Source: a bacterium (GTDB taxonomy: Bacteria > Actinomycetota > Acidimicrobiia > Acidimicrobiales > CATQHL01). From it: a DNA stretch of 64,000 nucleotides. The notes under the pieces were generated by a model. That model saw nothing but the letters and a program-made list of their open reading frames with translations, was not told the DNA's origin and ran no database searches. The DNA is taken from assembly GCA_026708055.1 (NCBI GenBank), contig JAPOVS010000052.1, forward strand, positions 24,174-88,173, written 5' to 3'. Shown here piece by piece: positions 8,716 through 19,755 of this stretch. Position numbers and translations under genes: made by a program. The first letter of the stretch is position 1; every line of letters begins with the position of its first letter.

Positions 8716-8946
8716 CCCCGGCGGCTTTGGGGAATCCTGTGCACAACCGACGGGCAACATCTTACGGATCACCACCGCTTCCGCCGGTGACCGTCTGCTC
8801 GCCGCTCGCCGCTCGGGAAAAGCGGGCATGGCCTCCACAGACAGCCGGCCGGCTGACCTGCGCCGCGAGCGCGAAATGCACAATCCCCAGCCCTACTACC
8901 ACTACAAACTCATGTACAACAAGAACCTGAGTGAAGGACGGAACCT
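8716..8946. other. dnaA-dnaN spacer with DnaA-box-like 9-mers
   Basis: 231 bp. Three TTGTNCA-type sequences on the minus strand: TTGTGCACA (8738-8746, one mismatch to TTGTCCACA), TTGTGCATT (8875-8883) and TTGTACATG (8911-8919). This spacer is where actinobacterial oriC usually lies, but it is short and the second and third boxes are poor. Confidence 0.4.
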
Positions 8947-10041
8947 GTGAAGTTCAAATGCGAACGGGACACGCTCATCAGCGCCCTCAGCAGAGCCGGT
9001 CGCGCCGTGACGACCAAGGCCGGACCTGTCGTGGGTCTGTCGGGAGTCCTGCTCGAGTTGTCCGGCGACAGTTTGTCCGTTACCGGAAGCGATGTCGACC
9101 TGACGATCGCGGACCGGATCACCGTCAGCGGCAGCGAGAACGGCGCCGCGCTGGTCCAGGCCCGTCTGCTGACCGACATCGTCCGTTCGTTGGATCTGGG
9201 AGCGGTGGAGATGGAGTTCGAGGATCAGGCGCTGAGCGTGCGCGCCGGTCGCTCGGAGTTCTCGCTGCGGACGATGCCGGCGTCGGATTTCCCGCGGATC
9301 CCATTGCTCGGCGAGGCCACCGTCACCGTGGACGGCCAGGCGTTGGTGGGTGGGCTGCGGCAGGTGGTGTCGGCCGCCGGCCGCGACGAGTCGCGTCCGG
9401 TTCTGACGGGAGTGTTGCTGACGGCGTTCGGTGGCGGCTTGCGAGTCGTGGCGACCGACTCGTACCGGTTGGCGCAGCGGGATCTCACCAGTGTGTCGAT
9501 GGAGGTCGGCGAGAAGGGCGTGCTGGTGCCGTCACGGGCGCTGGAGGAGGTCAGCCGGCTGGTCGTCGGCGACGTGCGCGTCGGCGTCCAACTCGACGAC
9601 AACACCGTGCTGTTCGAAGTCGGTGAGACGCGCCTGTCGGCGCGCCTGATCAATGGGGACTTTCCGAGCTACGAGGGCCTCATCCCGACCGATCACCCCA
9701 ACCGGTTGCTGACGAACCGGCAGAACCTGCTCGATGCCATCCGCCGTGTTCGCCTGCTGGCCCTGGAGCAGGTGCCGATGCGAGTGAGCATGCAGACCGG
9801 CGGATTGACGTTGTCCGCACGCGCCCAGGACGTAGGCGAGGCCACGGAGGAGGTGGCCGCCTCGTATGAAGGTGAGGACTTGGTCATCGCCTTCAACGCG
9901 CAGTACCTGCACGACGGTGTGGAGGCGCTCGACTGTGAGGAGATCGCGTTGCTCACCGCCGACAAGTTGAAGCCGGCGCTGCTGCGCACCCCGGAGGAGG
10001 ACGACTTCCTGTACGTCCTCATGCCGCTGCGCATCACCTGA
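8947..10041 (+). CDS. dnaN: DNA polymerase III sliding clamp (beta subunit)
   Basis: 364 residues beginning MKFKCERDTLISALSRAGRA and ending in VLMPLRIT, close to the MPMRL-type clamp C-terminus. Three beta-clamp repeats by length. Forms the ring that tethers polymerase III. GTG start at 8947 with a GGAACCT stretch just upstream. Followed after 9 bp by recF; the AGGAGG serving recF begins on the last base of the dnaN stop. Confidence 0.97.
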   Translation: MKFKCERDTLISALSRAGRAVTTKAGPVVGLSGVLLELSGDSLSVTGSDVDLTIADRITVSGSENGAALVQARLLTDIVRSLDLGAVEMEFEDQALSVRAGRSEFSLRTMPASDFPRIPLLGEATVTVDGQALVGGLRQVVSAAGRDESRPVLTGVLLTAFGGGLRVVATDSYRLAQRDLTSVSMEVGEKGVLVPSRALEEVSRLVVGDVRVGVQLDDNTVLFEVGETRLSARLINGDFPSYEGLIPTDHPNRLLTNRQNLLDAIRRVRLLALEQVPMRVSMQTGGLTLSARAQDVGEATEEVAASYEGEDLVIAFNAQYLHDGVEALDCEEIALLTADKLKPALLRTPEEDDFLYVLMPLRIT

Positions 10042-10050
10042 GGAGGCGCG

Positions 10051-11148
10051 CTGCTTCGCTGGCTGGAGGTCACTGACTTCCGTCTGCACAAGAGTGTCGC
10101 GCTCCAGCCCGCAGAGGGCTTGACGATCGTTCGCGGCCCCAACGGGTCGGGGAAGACGTCGCTCCTGGAGGCGGCGGGCTACCTGGGCACGCTGTCGTCG
10201 TTTCGTGGAGCCGGAACGGCTGACCTCGTCCGGGCCGGCGCCTCCCAGGCGGTGCTGCGCGGGGAGTTCGAGGTGGCCGGTCGCCGGCTGCTGGTGGAGA
10301 TCGAGCTCCGGCCGGCAGCGGGCCGCAACCGGACCCAGGTGAACCGTCAGGCCCTACGCCGGGCCGCGGAACTCCAGGAGCACGTTCCGGTGCTGACCTT
10401 CCAGCCCGACGATCTCCTGGTGGTCAAGGGTTCTCCCGGCGCACGCCGCGATGCAATCGACGGCGCGATCGTCAGCTTGCGGCCCCGCACCGCCGAGGAT
10501 CGTCGGCGCCTGGCCGCCTGCCTGCGGCAGCGCAATGCCCTGCTGCGCCAGATCGGCCCCGGGCATCGCATGGACGCCGACAGCGCTCGCTCACTCGACA
10601 TCTGGGACGATCGGCTCGCGGCGGCGGGCGAGGTGTGGGCGGGGCATCGGCAGGGCGCGGTCCGCGAACTTCAGCCGCGCATGGAGCGTCTCTTCCGGGA
10701 ACTCAGCGGTGACAGCTCGAGTGCCGTGGAGATGTCGTACGAACCGGCCTGGCTGGCTGCGGGGCTCCAGGCCGCCCTGAAGGAGGCTCGCGGCGAGGAC
10801 CTGCAGCGCGCGGTCACGACTGTCGGTCCGCACCGCGATGACCTGGACTGGCGGCTTGACCGCCTGCCGGCCCGAACGCACGCTTCGCAGGGCAACCAGA
10901 GGTGCCTTTCCCTCGCCCTGCGCCTGGCACTGCACGAGACGATGACTGCGGCGTCCGGCGTACCCCCGCTCCTGTTGCTGGACGACGTCTTCTCCGAGTT
11001 GGATCCCGAGCGCCAGGAGCGACTGCTGGCTTTGCTGCCGGCCGGGCAGATCCTGCTGGCGACCGCCGGAGAGGTTCCCCCGGCGGCACGCCCGGCACAG
11101 GTCTTGTGGGTCGAGGAGTTGCCGGCGGCCCCCGCGGCAACCCCATGA
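10051..11148 (+). CDS. recF: DNA repair/replication ATPase RecF
   Basis: About 365 residues, SMC-like ATPase that loads RecA at gaps. Walker A GPNGSGKTSLLEA at about residue 30, signature region ASQGNQRCLSLALRLA, Walker B LLLLDDVFSELDPERQ. The conserved N-terminus LRWLEVTDFRLHKS lies upstream of the first ordinary start codon (TTG 10120), and that TTG would remove the first strand of the P-loop fold. CTG at 10051 sits 4 bp after AGGAGG (10041-10046) and is the likely start. Overlaps the next gene by 4 bp (ATGA). Confidence 0.93.
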   Translation: MLRWLEVTDFRLHKSVALQPAEGLTIVRGPNGSGKTSLLEAAGYLGTLSSFRGAGTADLVRAGASQAVLRGEFEVAGRRLLVEIELRPAAGRNRTQVNRQALRRAAELQEHVPVLTFQPDDLLVVKGSPGARRDAIDGAIVSLRPRTAEDRRRLAACLRQRNALLRQIGPGHRMDADSARSLDIWDDRLAAAGEVWAGHRQGAVRELQPRMERLFRELSGDSSSAVEMSYEPAWLAAGLQAALKEARGEDLQRAVTTVGPHRDDLDWRLDRLPARTHASQGNQRCLSLALRLALHETMTAASGVPPLLLLDDVFSELDPERQERLLALLPAGQILLATAGEVPPAARPAQVLWVEELPAAPAATP

Positions 11149-11489
11149 GCCGGGCATCCGGCAGCCGGCGCGGGCCGCGCCACGTCTCCGATGGCCTGAA
11201 CCGGCTCTTGGGGGGGCTCGGCTCGCCTTCCGCGGATGTCCTGGTGGCCCTTTTCGAGCACTGGCCGGAGGTCGCCGGCCCCACACTCGCCGAGCGCGCC
11301 CGGCCGGCGCGCCTCGTCCACCGCCGGCTGACCGTCGATGTTGACGATCCGGCGCTGGCTGCGCAGGTGCGTTTGCTGGAGAGCGAATTGCTGGCCCGTC
11401 TGGCCGAGCGGCTGGGCCACGGGAAAGTGCAGTTCATTCGCCCGAGGGTCGCTGGCAGAAGCAACCGGGACGGGCGGCGGAGGCGGTAG
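11145..11489 (+). CDS. DUF721/DciA-like protein
   Basis: 114 residues of the DUF721 family found between recF and gyrB in Actinobacteria. DciA of the same superfamily loads replicative helicase; a similar role here is inference. Core: LFEHWPEVAGPTLAERARP and LTVDVDDPALAAQVRLLESELLARL. ATG overlaps the recF stop. Arg-rich ends. A 126-bp gap without a recognisable gene follows before gyrB. Confidence 0.85.
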   Translation: MSRASGSRRGPRHVSDGLNRLLGGLGSPSADVLVALFEHWPEVAGPTLAERARPARLVHRRLTVDVDDPALAAQVRLLESELLARLAERLGHGKVQFIRPRVAGRSNRDGRRRR

Positions 11490-13661
<2,172 letters not shown>

Positions 13662-13666
13662 ACGGC

Positions 13667-16141
13667 GTGAGCGGCAAACCGCCGGACGGTCCAATCGAGG
13701 ACGTGACACCTTCCGCCGCGGCCGGCGACGGGGTCGAGACCATCGAGATCCAGACCGAGATGGAGCAGTCCTTCCTGGACTACGCCATGTCGGTCATCGT
13801 GGCTCGCGCCCTGCCTGACGTGCGCGACGGTCTCAAGCCGGTCCATCGGCGGATCCTGTGGTCGATGGCGTCCAACGGGCTTCGCCACGACAGGGGTCAC
13901 GTGAAGTGCGCCACCGTGGTCGGCGACGTGATCGCGCGTTATCACCCCCACGGCGACACAGCCGTGTATGACGCCCTGGTGCGCATGGGCCAGGATTTCA
14001 GCCTGCGGCATCTGCTGATCGATCCTCACGGCAACTTCGGCTCACCGGCCGACCCGCCGGCTGCCTACCGCTACACCGAGTGCCGCCTGTCGGAGCTCAG
14101 CGGCGCCATGTTGGCCGGACTCGACGAGGAGACGGTGGACTTCGTCGCCAACTTCGACGGTCGCCACCGCGAACCCGAAGTGCTGCCGTCGCGTTTCCCG
14201 AATCTGCTGGTGAACGGCAGCCAGGGAATCGCCGTGGGGATGGCGACCAACATCCCGCCGCACAACTTCGGCGAGATCGCCGATGCCGTGCTGCACCTGC
14301 TCGCGCACCCCGACGCCACTGTTGAAGAACTCATGCAGTTCGTGCGCGGCCCGGACTTCCCCACCGGCGGGCAGATCCTGGGCCGTTCGGGGATCGAGGA
14401 GGCCTACCGGACCGGGCGCGGCACGCTGCGCCTGCGCGGGCAGGCGGAGATCGCCACCGAAGGACGCGCCACCCGCATCGTCGTCAGCCAGATCCCCTAC
14501 CAGGTCAGCGTGGAGGCCATCGAGCGCCGTGCCGCCCACCTGGTGGAGACCAAGGTACTGACGGGTATCAGGGACATCCGCAACGAGTCGGCCAAGGGGC
14601 GGACCCGGCTGGTCTTCGAGTTGACGCGTGACGCCCCGGCATTGGTCATCCTGAACAACCTCTACAAGCACACCCCGCTGCAGGTGTCGTTCTCGGTGAA
14701 CATAGTGGCGCTCGTCGACGGAGTGCCGCGCACGCTCAGCCTGGCCGAGTTGCTTCGGGCGTACGTGGCCCACCAGGTCGAAGTCGTGCGGCGCCGCTCG
14801 GAGTTCCGCCTCGCGCGGGCGACCGAGCGGGCACACATCGTCGAGGGCCTGCTGCGAGCGCTCGACATGCTGGACGAGGTGATCGCCCTCATCCGCTCAT
14901 CGGACGACCGACCCGAGGCCCGCAGCGGCCTCATGGCCGAGCCCTTCGACTTCAGCGAGGTGCAGGCCAATCACATACTGGACACACCGCTCGGACGCCT
15001 CACCCGTCTGGGGCGCAGCGAGCTGGCTGCGGAGTTGGACGAGTTGCGTGCCACCATCGCCGAGCTGGAGGCCATCCTGGCCGACGAGTCGCGGCTGCGG
15101 GGGGTCATCCGCGGCGAGTTGTCGGCGCTGCGCGAGCAGTTCGTCGACGCCCGGCGCACCGAGTTGGCGATCGATCCGGGCGAGTTCGACATCGAGGACC
15201 TCATCGACGACGAGGACCTCGTGTTCATCATGACCGGCGGCGGCTACGTGAAGACCACCTCCGCCGATGCGTTCCGCACCCAGGGCCGCGGCGGGCGCGG
15301 CGTGGCGGGCGCCAAGCTTAAGGAAGGCGACTACATCAGCGCCGTCATCCACACCTCGGCGCACGCCTACCTGCTGTTCTTCACCAACCGCGGTCGTGTG
15401 CACCGGCTGCGGGCGCATCAGATCCCCATGGCTGGCCGCTCGGCGCGCGGTACCGCCGTCGTCAACCTGCTGCAGCTGGCGGAGGGGGAGCGGGTGGCGG
15501 CGGTGATCGACACCCGTGACTACGAGACCAACCCCTATCTGGTGTTCGCCACTCGCCGCGGCCGGGTGAAGAAGACCAAGTTCTCCGCGTACCAGAGCCG
15601 GTACCGGGGGCTGCGGGCCATCAACCTTCGCGATGATGACGAGTTGGTGCAGGTCCTGCCGTTCGGCGAGGGTGATCACGTCTGCCTCGTGACCCGGCGC
15701 GGCAACCTGCTGCGATTCACCTCCTCTGCCGAAGAGGTACGCGCCACCGGGCGGGAGACCCAGGGCGTGCAGGGGATGAGGATGCGCCAGCGCGACGAGG
15801 TGGTCGCCATGGTGCGTGAGCGGCCCGATCAGCAGCTGCTGATCGTGACCGACGAGGGATTCGGCAAGCGCACCGGCTTCGACGCCTTCACGTCGCGTCA
15901 CCGCGGCGGGCTGGGCATGCGGGCGGTGCGGCTCGTGGAGCGGAAAGGCGAGGTGGTGGCAGCCCTCGGCGTCTCCGAGAGCGATGAGGTGATGGTGGTG
16001 GCGAGTGACGGCGTCGTCATCCGCCTGCCGGTGGCGGATGTCTCTGCGCAGGGCAGGGACGCCACCGGTGTCAAGGTCATGAAGATCGACGGCGACCGGA
16101 AGGTCAGCGCGGTCACGTTGGTTCCCCGCGAAGAACCCTGA
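13667..16141 (+). CDS. gyrA: DNA gyrase subunit A
   Basis: 824 residues. Winged-helix cleavage domain with the catalytic tyrosine in AYRYTECRLSELS, quinolone-region sequence HGDTAVYDALVRMGQDFS, and the C-terminal beta-pinwheel domain with the GyrA box QGRGGRGVAGAK, which marks gyrase rather than topoisomerase IV. GTG start at 13667. Forms the gyrB-gyrA pair typical of the origin region. Confidence 0.97.
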   Translation: MSGKPPDGPIEDVTPSAAAGDGVETIEIQTEMEQSFLDYAMSVIVARALPDVRDGLKPVHRRILWSMASNGLRHDRGHVKCATVVGDVIARYHPHGDTAVYDALVRMGQDFSLRHLLIDPHGNFGSPADPPAAYRYTECRLSELSGAMLAGLDEETVDFVANFDGRHREPEVLPSRFPNLLVNGSQGIAVGMATNIPPHNFGEIADAVLHLLAHPDATVEELMQFVRGPDFPTGGQILGRSGIEEAYRTGRGTLRLRGQAEIATEGRATRIVVSQIPYQVSVEAIERRAAHLVETKVLTGIRDIRNESAKGRTRLVFELTRDAPALVILNNLYKHTPLQVSFSVNIVALVDGVPRTLSLAELLRAYVAHQVEVVRRRSEFRLARATERAHIVEGLLRALDMLDEVIALIRSSDDRPEARSGLMAEPFDFSEVQANHILDTPLGRLTRLGRSELAAELDELRATIAELEAILADESRLRGVIRGELSALREQFVDARRTELAIDPGEFDIEDLIDDEDLVFIMTGGGYVKTTSADAFRTQGRGGRGVAGAKLKEGDYISAVIHTSAHAYLLFFTNRGRVHRLRAHQIPMAGRSARGTAVVNLLQLAEGERVAAVIDTRDYETNPYLVFATRRGRVKKTKFSAYQSRYRGLRAINLRDDDELVQVLPFGEGDHVCLVTRRGNLLRFTSSAEEVRATGRETQGVQGMRMRQRDEVVAMVRERPDQQLLIVTDEGFGKRTGFDAFTSRHRGGLGMRAVRLVERKGEVVAALGVSESDEVMVVASDGVVIRLPVADVSAQGRDATGVKVMKIDGDRKVSAVTLVPREEP

Positions 16142-16200
16142 CGCTCCGCCGGCGACGGTCTCCCCGGTCGCTGGGCCGCGGCGGGGAAGGGGGCCAGATC

Positions 16201-16701
16201 ATGCCTCTGGTGTTGCTGTGCGTCGTGGCCGTCGCCGCGGCCGGACTCGTGTTGGCGCAGCTGGCGGGGCGTGCGCAGTTGATGGCCCGTGCGCAGACCG
16301 CCGCGGACGCGGCCGCCTTGGCGGGGGCGGGGGACCGGCGCGGCGCCGCGGTCGAGTTGGCCGCGGCCAACGGGGCCGAACTCACCGGCTTCGAGGCGGA
16401 CGGCAGTGTGGCTCGGGTGGAGGTGAGGCTCGGCGGCGAGGTCGCCGCGGCCGCGGCGGAGCGGTCGCCGCCGCCTGTGGCACCGGCGCTGGCGGCGGCG
16501 CTGGACCGGGCGAGTGAGATCCTGGGCAATGACGTCGCCGGCTCGGTTCGGCTGCTCGGCCCGCTGGGAGCGGGTGGGATCGAGGTGCCGCGATCGCTGG
16601 CAGTGCGACTGGCGGTGCTGAGTCATCGCACCGGGCTGTGCCGAGCCGGAAGTGGTCGTCCCGTACACTTCGTGCTGTGTCCGGGGATCCATCGGGACTG
16701 A
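16201..16701 (+). CDS. TadE/TadG-like small membrane protein
   Basis: 166 residues. One N-terminal membrane segment (PLVLLCVVAVAAAGLVLAQL) followed by RAQTAADAAALAGAG, the pattern of actinobacterial Flp-pilus TadE/TadG-like pseudopilins. Ala-rich and low complexity after residue 90. The upstream GEGGQI before the ATG resembles the family's usual N-terminal stretch, so the true start may be earlier. Not normally part of the gyrA neighbourhood; function unknown. Confidence 0.5.
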   Translation: MPLVLLCVVAVAAAGLVLAQLAGRAQLMARAQTAADAAALAGAGDRRGAAVELAAANGAELTGFEADGSVARVEVRLGGEVAAAAAERSPPPVAPALAAALDRASEILGNDVAGSVRLLGPLGAGGIEVPRSLAVRLAVLSHRTGLCRAGSGRPVHFVLCPGIHRD

Positions 16702-17270
16702 GCCCCTCGGCCGCGCCGCCCGATGCCGGGCACCGGCGGGGAGCCGAAGCCGAGGAGCGGGGCGGTCGGCGGTCGGCCGGCGCGGCGCCGTCCGAGCGCT
16801 GGACGATGGGCGAACGCCGCCGCCGCCGCCGGCTGCAGATCCGCAGCGTGCGCCGGATCGTGCGTCGCGTCGAGCTCTGGTCGGTGCTGAAGCTGTCGCT
16901 GATCCTGTATCTCTGCCTGTGGGCGGTGCTGCTGGTGGCAGCGTTGATCTTGTGGAGCGCGGTGGACTCGACCGGCCTGATCGACCGCATCGAAGCGTTC
17001 GTGACGCAGATCTTCGGGCTCGAGAGCTTCGAGTTCGTGCCGGGGCAGATCTTCCGGGTGTACGCCCTGGCCAGCCTGGTGATGGCGTTCCTCGCCACGG
17101 TGTTCAACGTCATGGCGGCCGTCCTCTTCAATCTCATCAGCGAGCTGGTGGGCGGCCTGCGGATCATGCTCGTGGAGGAGGAGTCGACGCGCTTCCGCCC
17201 GCCACGTGCCCGCCCCCGGCCGCTGCGGGATCGGGTGCCGTCCAGGGGACCGGTCAGGTCACACCGCTGA
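16677..17270 (+). CDS. DUF3566 membrane protein
   Basis: About 197 residues. Long charged, low-complexity N-terminus, then the DUF3566 domain with two membrane segments (LSLILYLCLWAVLLVAALIL and ASLVMAFLATVFNVMAAVLF) and the motif LFNLISELVGGL. This family follows gyrA in many Actinobacteria, including Mycobacterium; its role is unknown. GTG 16677 overlaps the preceding gene by 25 bp; an internal start near 16806 is also possible. Confidence 0.85.
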   Translation: MSGDPSGLSPSAAPPDAGHRRGAEAEERGGRRSAGAAPSERWTMGERRRRRRLQIRSVRRIVRRVELWSVLKLSLILYLCLWAVLLVAALILWSAVDSTGLIDRIEAFVTQIFGLESFEFVPGQIFRVYALASLVMAFLATVFNVMAAVLFNLISELVGGLRIMLVEEESTRFRPPRARPRPLRDRVPSRGPVRSHR

Positions 17271-17330
17271 GCGCTCCGGCGGCCGCCGCCGGTGGGCGCC
17301 GGGTGGGGCGGCGCTAGCGTTGAGTCTTCC

Positions 17331-17404
<74 letters not shown>

Positions 17405-17426
17405 CGCGGTCGCTAGAGTCGCCGTT

Positions 17427-17573
17427 GTGCGCGACGTGTTCGGGCGGATGGCGACGTTCGTTCTGGCCGCCCTGGCGATCCTCGTCATGGACCGGATCAT
17501 GCGGATCTGCACCGAGGTCCAGCCGGCCCGCCAGGGAGGCTGGCGACCGTTGCGCGGTCCGGGCCTGACCTGA
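17427..17573 (+). CDS. Possible small single-pass membrane protein
   Basis: 48 residues from GTG 17427, immediately after tRNA-Ile and 26 bp before the next gene. One hydrophobic stretch, TFVLAALAILVMDRIM, then a polar basic tail. No family recognised; codon pattern is compatible with coding, but the frame is short. Confidence 0.35.
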   Translation: MRDVFGRMATFVLAALAILVMDRIMRICTEVQPARQGGWRPLRGPGLT

Positions 17574-17599
17574 ACCGCCGCGCCCGCGGGCTGGAGCGG

Positions 17600-18580
17600 A
17601 TGCGTCTCGGGGTCGTCGGCACCGGTGCGGTCGGGGCGCGCCTCGCCCGGATTCTCGCCGCCGCCGAGGGCGTGGAGTCCGTGGCGGTGTGTGGGCGGAG
17701 TCCGGCCTCGGCCGCCGAGGTCGTGCGTGCGGTTCCTGGCACGATTGCCGCCGGTCTGGGGGACTTGCAGCGCGCTGATGCCGCGGTGCTGGCGACGCCG
17801 TCGGGCACGCAGTGGCCCATGGCGGTCCAGCTGGTCCGGGCCGGTGTGGCGGTCGTGTCGGTCTCTGGAGATCCGGGCGAGGTCCGGGGACTGCTGGCAC
17901 TGGACGCCACGGCACGCGAGCGGGGGGTGCCGGTCGTGCTGGGGGCGGCCTTCTCGCCCGGGTTGACGTGCGTGCTGGCGGCTCACGCCGCCGGCTGGTT
18001 CGACACGGTGATTGCGGTTCACGTCGCCCGCCAGGGCACGGGCGGGCCGGCCTGCGCTCGCCGCTACCACGCGGCGCTGGGCCGCAGTGCCTGGATCTGG
18101 CTCGACGGCAGTTGGGTACGCCGTCGCGGCGGTTCGGGCCGCGAGTTGTGCTGGTTCCCCGACCCGGTCGGCCCGGCGGACTGCTATTTCGGCGCGCTCG
18201 CCGAGCCGCAGCTCCTGAACCGCCTGTTCCCGGACGCGACGACCCTCACAGCTCGGCGGGCCGCCGATCGTCAGGATCGGCTGACATCGCATCTCCCCAT
18301 GCTCACACCCCCGTATGCGGAGGGCGGCCTCGGGGCTGTGCGGGTGGCTGTCAGCGGAACGCTGCAGGGCGAGAGCGCCCAGCGAGTGCTGGGCGTGGCG
18401 CACAATCCCGCTGCGGCCACTGCCGCGGTGGCCGCCACGGCAGTCCTGTCACTGGCGGCCGGCAGGGCGCGCCGTCGCGGCGCCATGGGGCTGGCGGAAG
18501 CGCTCGCGCCCTTGAGCTTCCTGAGCGCCTTGACCGAGCGGGGGATTACTCCCGTGCTCTTCGAGGGCGTCGGCCTCTAG
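17600..18580 (+). CDS. NAD(P)-binding Gfo/Idh/saccharopine-reductase-like protein
   Basis: 326 residues starting with the Rossmann motif MRLGVVGTGAVGARLARIL, then ADAAVLATPSGTQWPMA and VVSVSGDPGEVRGLLALD, typical of dehydrogenases that act on amino-acid- or sugar-like substrates. The C-terminal half lacks a signature I can name. It converges with the hisN-like gene with 3 bp between the stops. Probably an oxidoreductase; substrate unknown. Confidence 0.65.
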   Translation: MRLGVVGTGAVGARLARILAAAEGVESVAVCGRSPASAAEVVRAVPGTIAAGLGDLQRADAAVLATPSGTQWPMAVQLVRAGVAVVSVSGDPGEVRGLLALDATARERGVPVVLGAAFSPGLTCVLAAHAAGWFDTVIAVHVARQGTGGPACARRYHAALGRSAWIWLDGSWVRRRGGSGRELCWFPDPVGPADCYFGALAEPQLLNRLFPDATTLTARRAADRQDRLTSHLPMLTPPYAEGGLGAVRVAVSGTLQGESAQRVLGVAHNPAAATAAVAATAVLSLAAGRARRRGAMGLAEALAPLSFLSALTERGITPVLFEGVGL

Positions 18581-18583
18581 ACG

Positions 18584-19366
18584 TCACCGCGTCAGCAGCC
18601 GCACGACCGCGTCGTGCACGTGGCCGTTGGTGGACACCACGTCGCCTGCCTGCGGCAATGGGGCGCCGTCGTAGTCCGTGATGGTTCCGCCCGCCTCCGG
18701 AACGATGACGAGCATCGGGGCGACGTCCCACAGGGCCAGGCCGGCGTCGAGCATGATCTCCGCTCGCCCGGTGGCCAGCAGCACGTACCCGTAGCCGTCG
18801 CCCCAGGTCCGAACGAGCGGGCCGGGTTCCAGCAGCAGGCGGAGCCCCCGTTCCGGTAGGTACTCGATGCCGCTGGTCACCAGGTAGGACTCCTCGAGGT
18901 GCCCGGTGTCGCTTACCCGGGCGGGGCGCACCTCTCCGGCGTAGTTGTGTTCGGCGCCGAGGCCCCGGCCGGCGGCGACGGACTCGCTCAGCGGCGGGAC
19001 GTGAGCGACTCCGACGGCGGGTCCGACCTCGTCGATCAGCGCCAGCAGGGTTGTGAAGAGGGGCACGCCGCGCACGAAGCTGCGTGTCCCGTCGATGGGA
19101 TCGATCACCCAGCTTCTGCCACTGCTGCCCTCGACGTTGCCGAACTCCTCGCCGATGACGGCGTCGTCGGGGTAGCGCCGGGCCAGTTCGAGCCGCAGGA
19201 ACTCCTCGGCGGCCCGGTCGGCCTCGGTGACCGGGCTGCCGTCGGTCTTGGTCCGGCTGGTCAGGCTGCGAGGCGAGAACCACCGCATCGCCACCTGCCC
19301 GGCCCGCGCCGCCAGTTCGGTGGCCTCCGAAACCAGTTCGGCGTCGACCGCCCGGGCAGAAGTCAC
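18584..19366 (-). CDS. hisN: Inositol-monophosphatase-family phosphatase, probably histidinol-phosphatase
   Basis: 260 residues. All IMPase metal motifs are present: GEEFG, WVIDPIDGTRSFVRG and LWDVAPMLVIVPEAGG, with TKTDGSPVTEADRAAEE at the N-terminus. DPIDGTRSF followed by G-V-P-L-F is the form seen in actinobacterial HisN, which removes phosphate from histidinol phosphate; inositol monophosphatase activity is the alternative. No his genes adjoin it. Confidence 0.75.
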   Translation of the reverse strand: MTSARAVDAELVSEATELAARAGQVAMRWFSPRSLTSRTKTDGSPVTEADRAAEEFLRLELARRYPDDAVIGEEFGNVEGSSGRSWVIDPIDGTRSFVRGVPLFTTLLALIDEVGPAVGVAHVPPLSESVAAGRGLGAEHNYAGEVRPARVSDTGHLEESYLVTSGIEYLPERGLRLLLEPGPLVRTWGDGYGYVLLATGRAEIMLDAGLALWDVAPMLVIVPEAGGTITDYDGAPLPQAGDVVSTNGHVHDAVVRLLTR

Positions 19367-19489
19367 GACCGCAGGCTAACGGTGCGGCACCGCAGCACTG
19401 GTCGGCGACGGGTTGCGGTGCACGGCCCGTGCGGGCGGTCCGAGCCGTTTGGCCATGGCGGCGACCGCGGGCCCGCGGACCGCCACGAG

Positions 19490-19564
19490 CGCGCTCGGAG
19501 GGACTCGAACCCCCAACCTTCTGATCCGTAGTCAGATGCTCTGTCCAAATTGAGCTACGAGCGC
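19490..19564 (-). tRNA. tRNA-Arg (ACG)
   Basis: 75-nt cloverleaf on the minus strand: acceptor GCGCTCG/CGAGCGC, anticodon stem TCTGA/TCAGA with loop CTACGGA, anticodon ACG, T-arm GGGTTCGAGTCCC. CCA is not encoded. Confidence 0.95.
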
Positions 19565-19642
19565 ATGGGTGCCGGCCGACGGTGGCCGGACGGCGGTTCC
19601 CAAGTATGGCCCAGCGGCGGCGCTTTGGCTCGGCCGTGTCGG

Positions 19643-19727
19643 CGGAGGGAGGGGGATTCGAACCCCCGGGGTCGTGAAACCCAACGGTTTTCAAGACCGT
19701 CGCAATCGTCCGCTCTGCCATCCCTCC
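19643..19727 (-). tRNA. tRNA-Ser (TGA)
   Basis: 85-nt class II tRNA: acceptor GGAGGGA/TCCCTCC, anticodon stem ACGGT/ACCGT with loop CTTGAAA, anticodon TGA, a long variable arm, T-arm GGGGGTTCGAATCCCCC. CCA is not encoded. Confidence 0.95.
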
Positions 19728-19755
19728 CGCGGCGAGGCTACCCGCGGTGGCCTCC

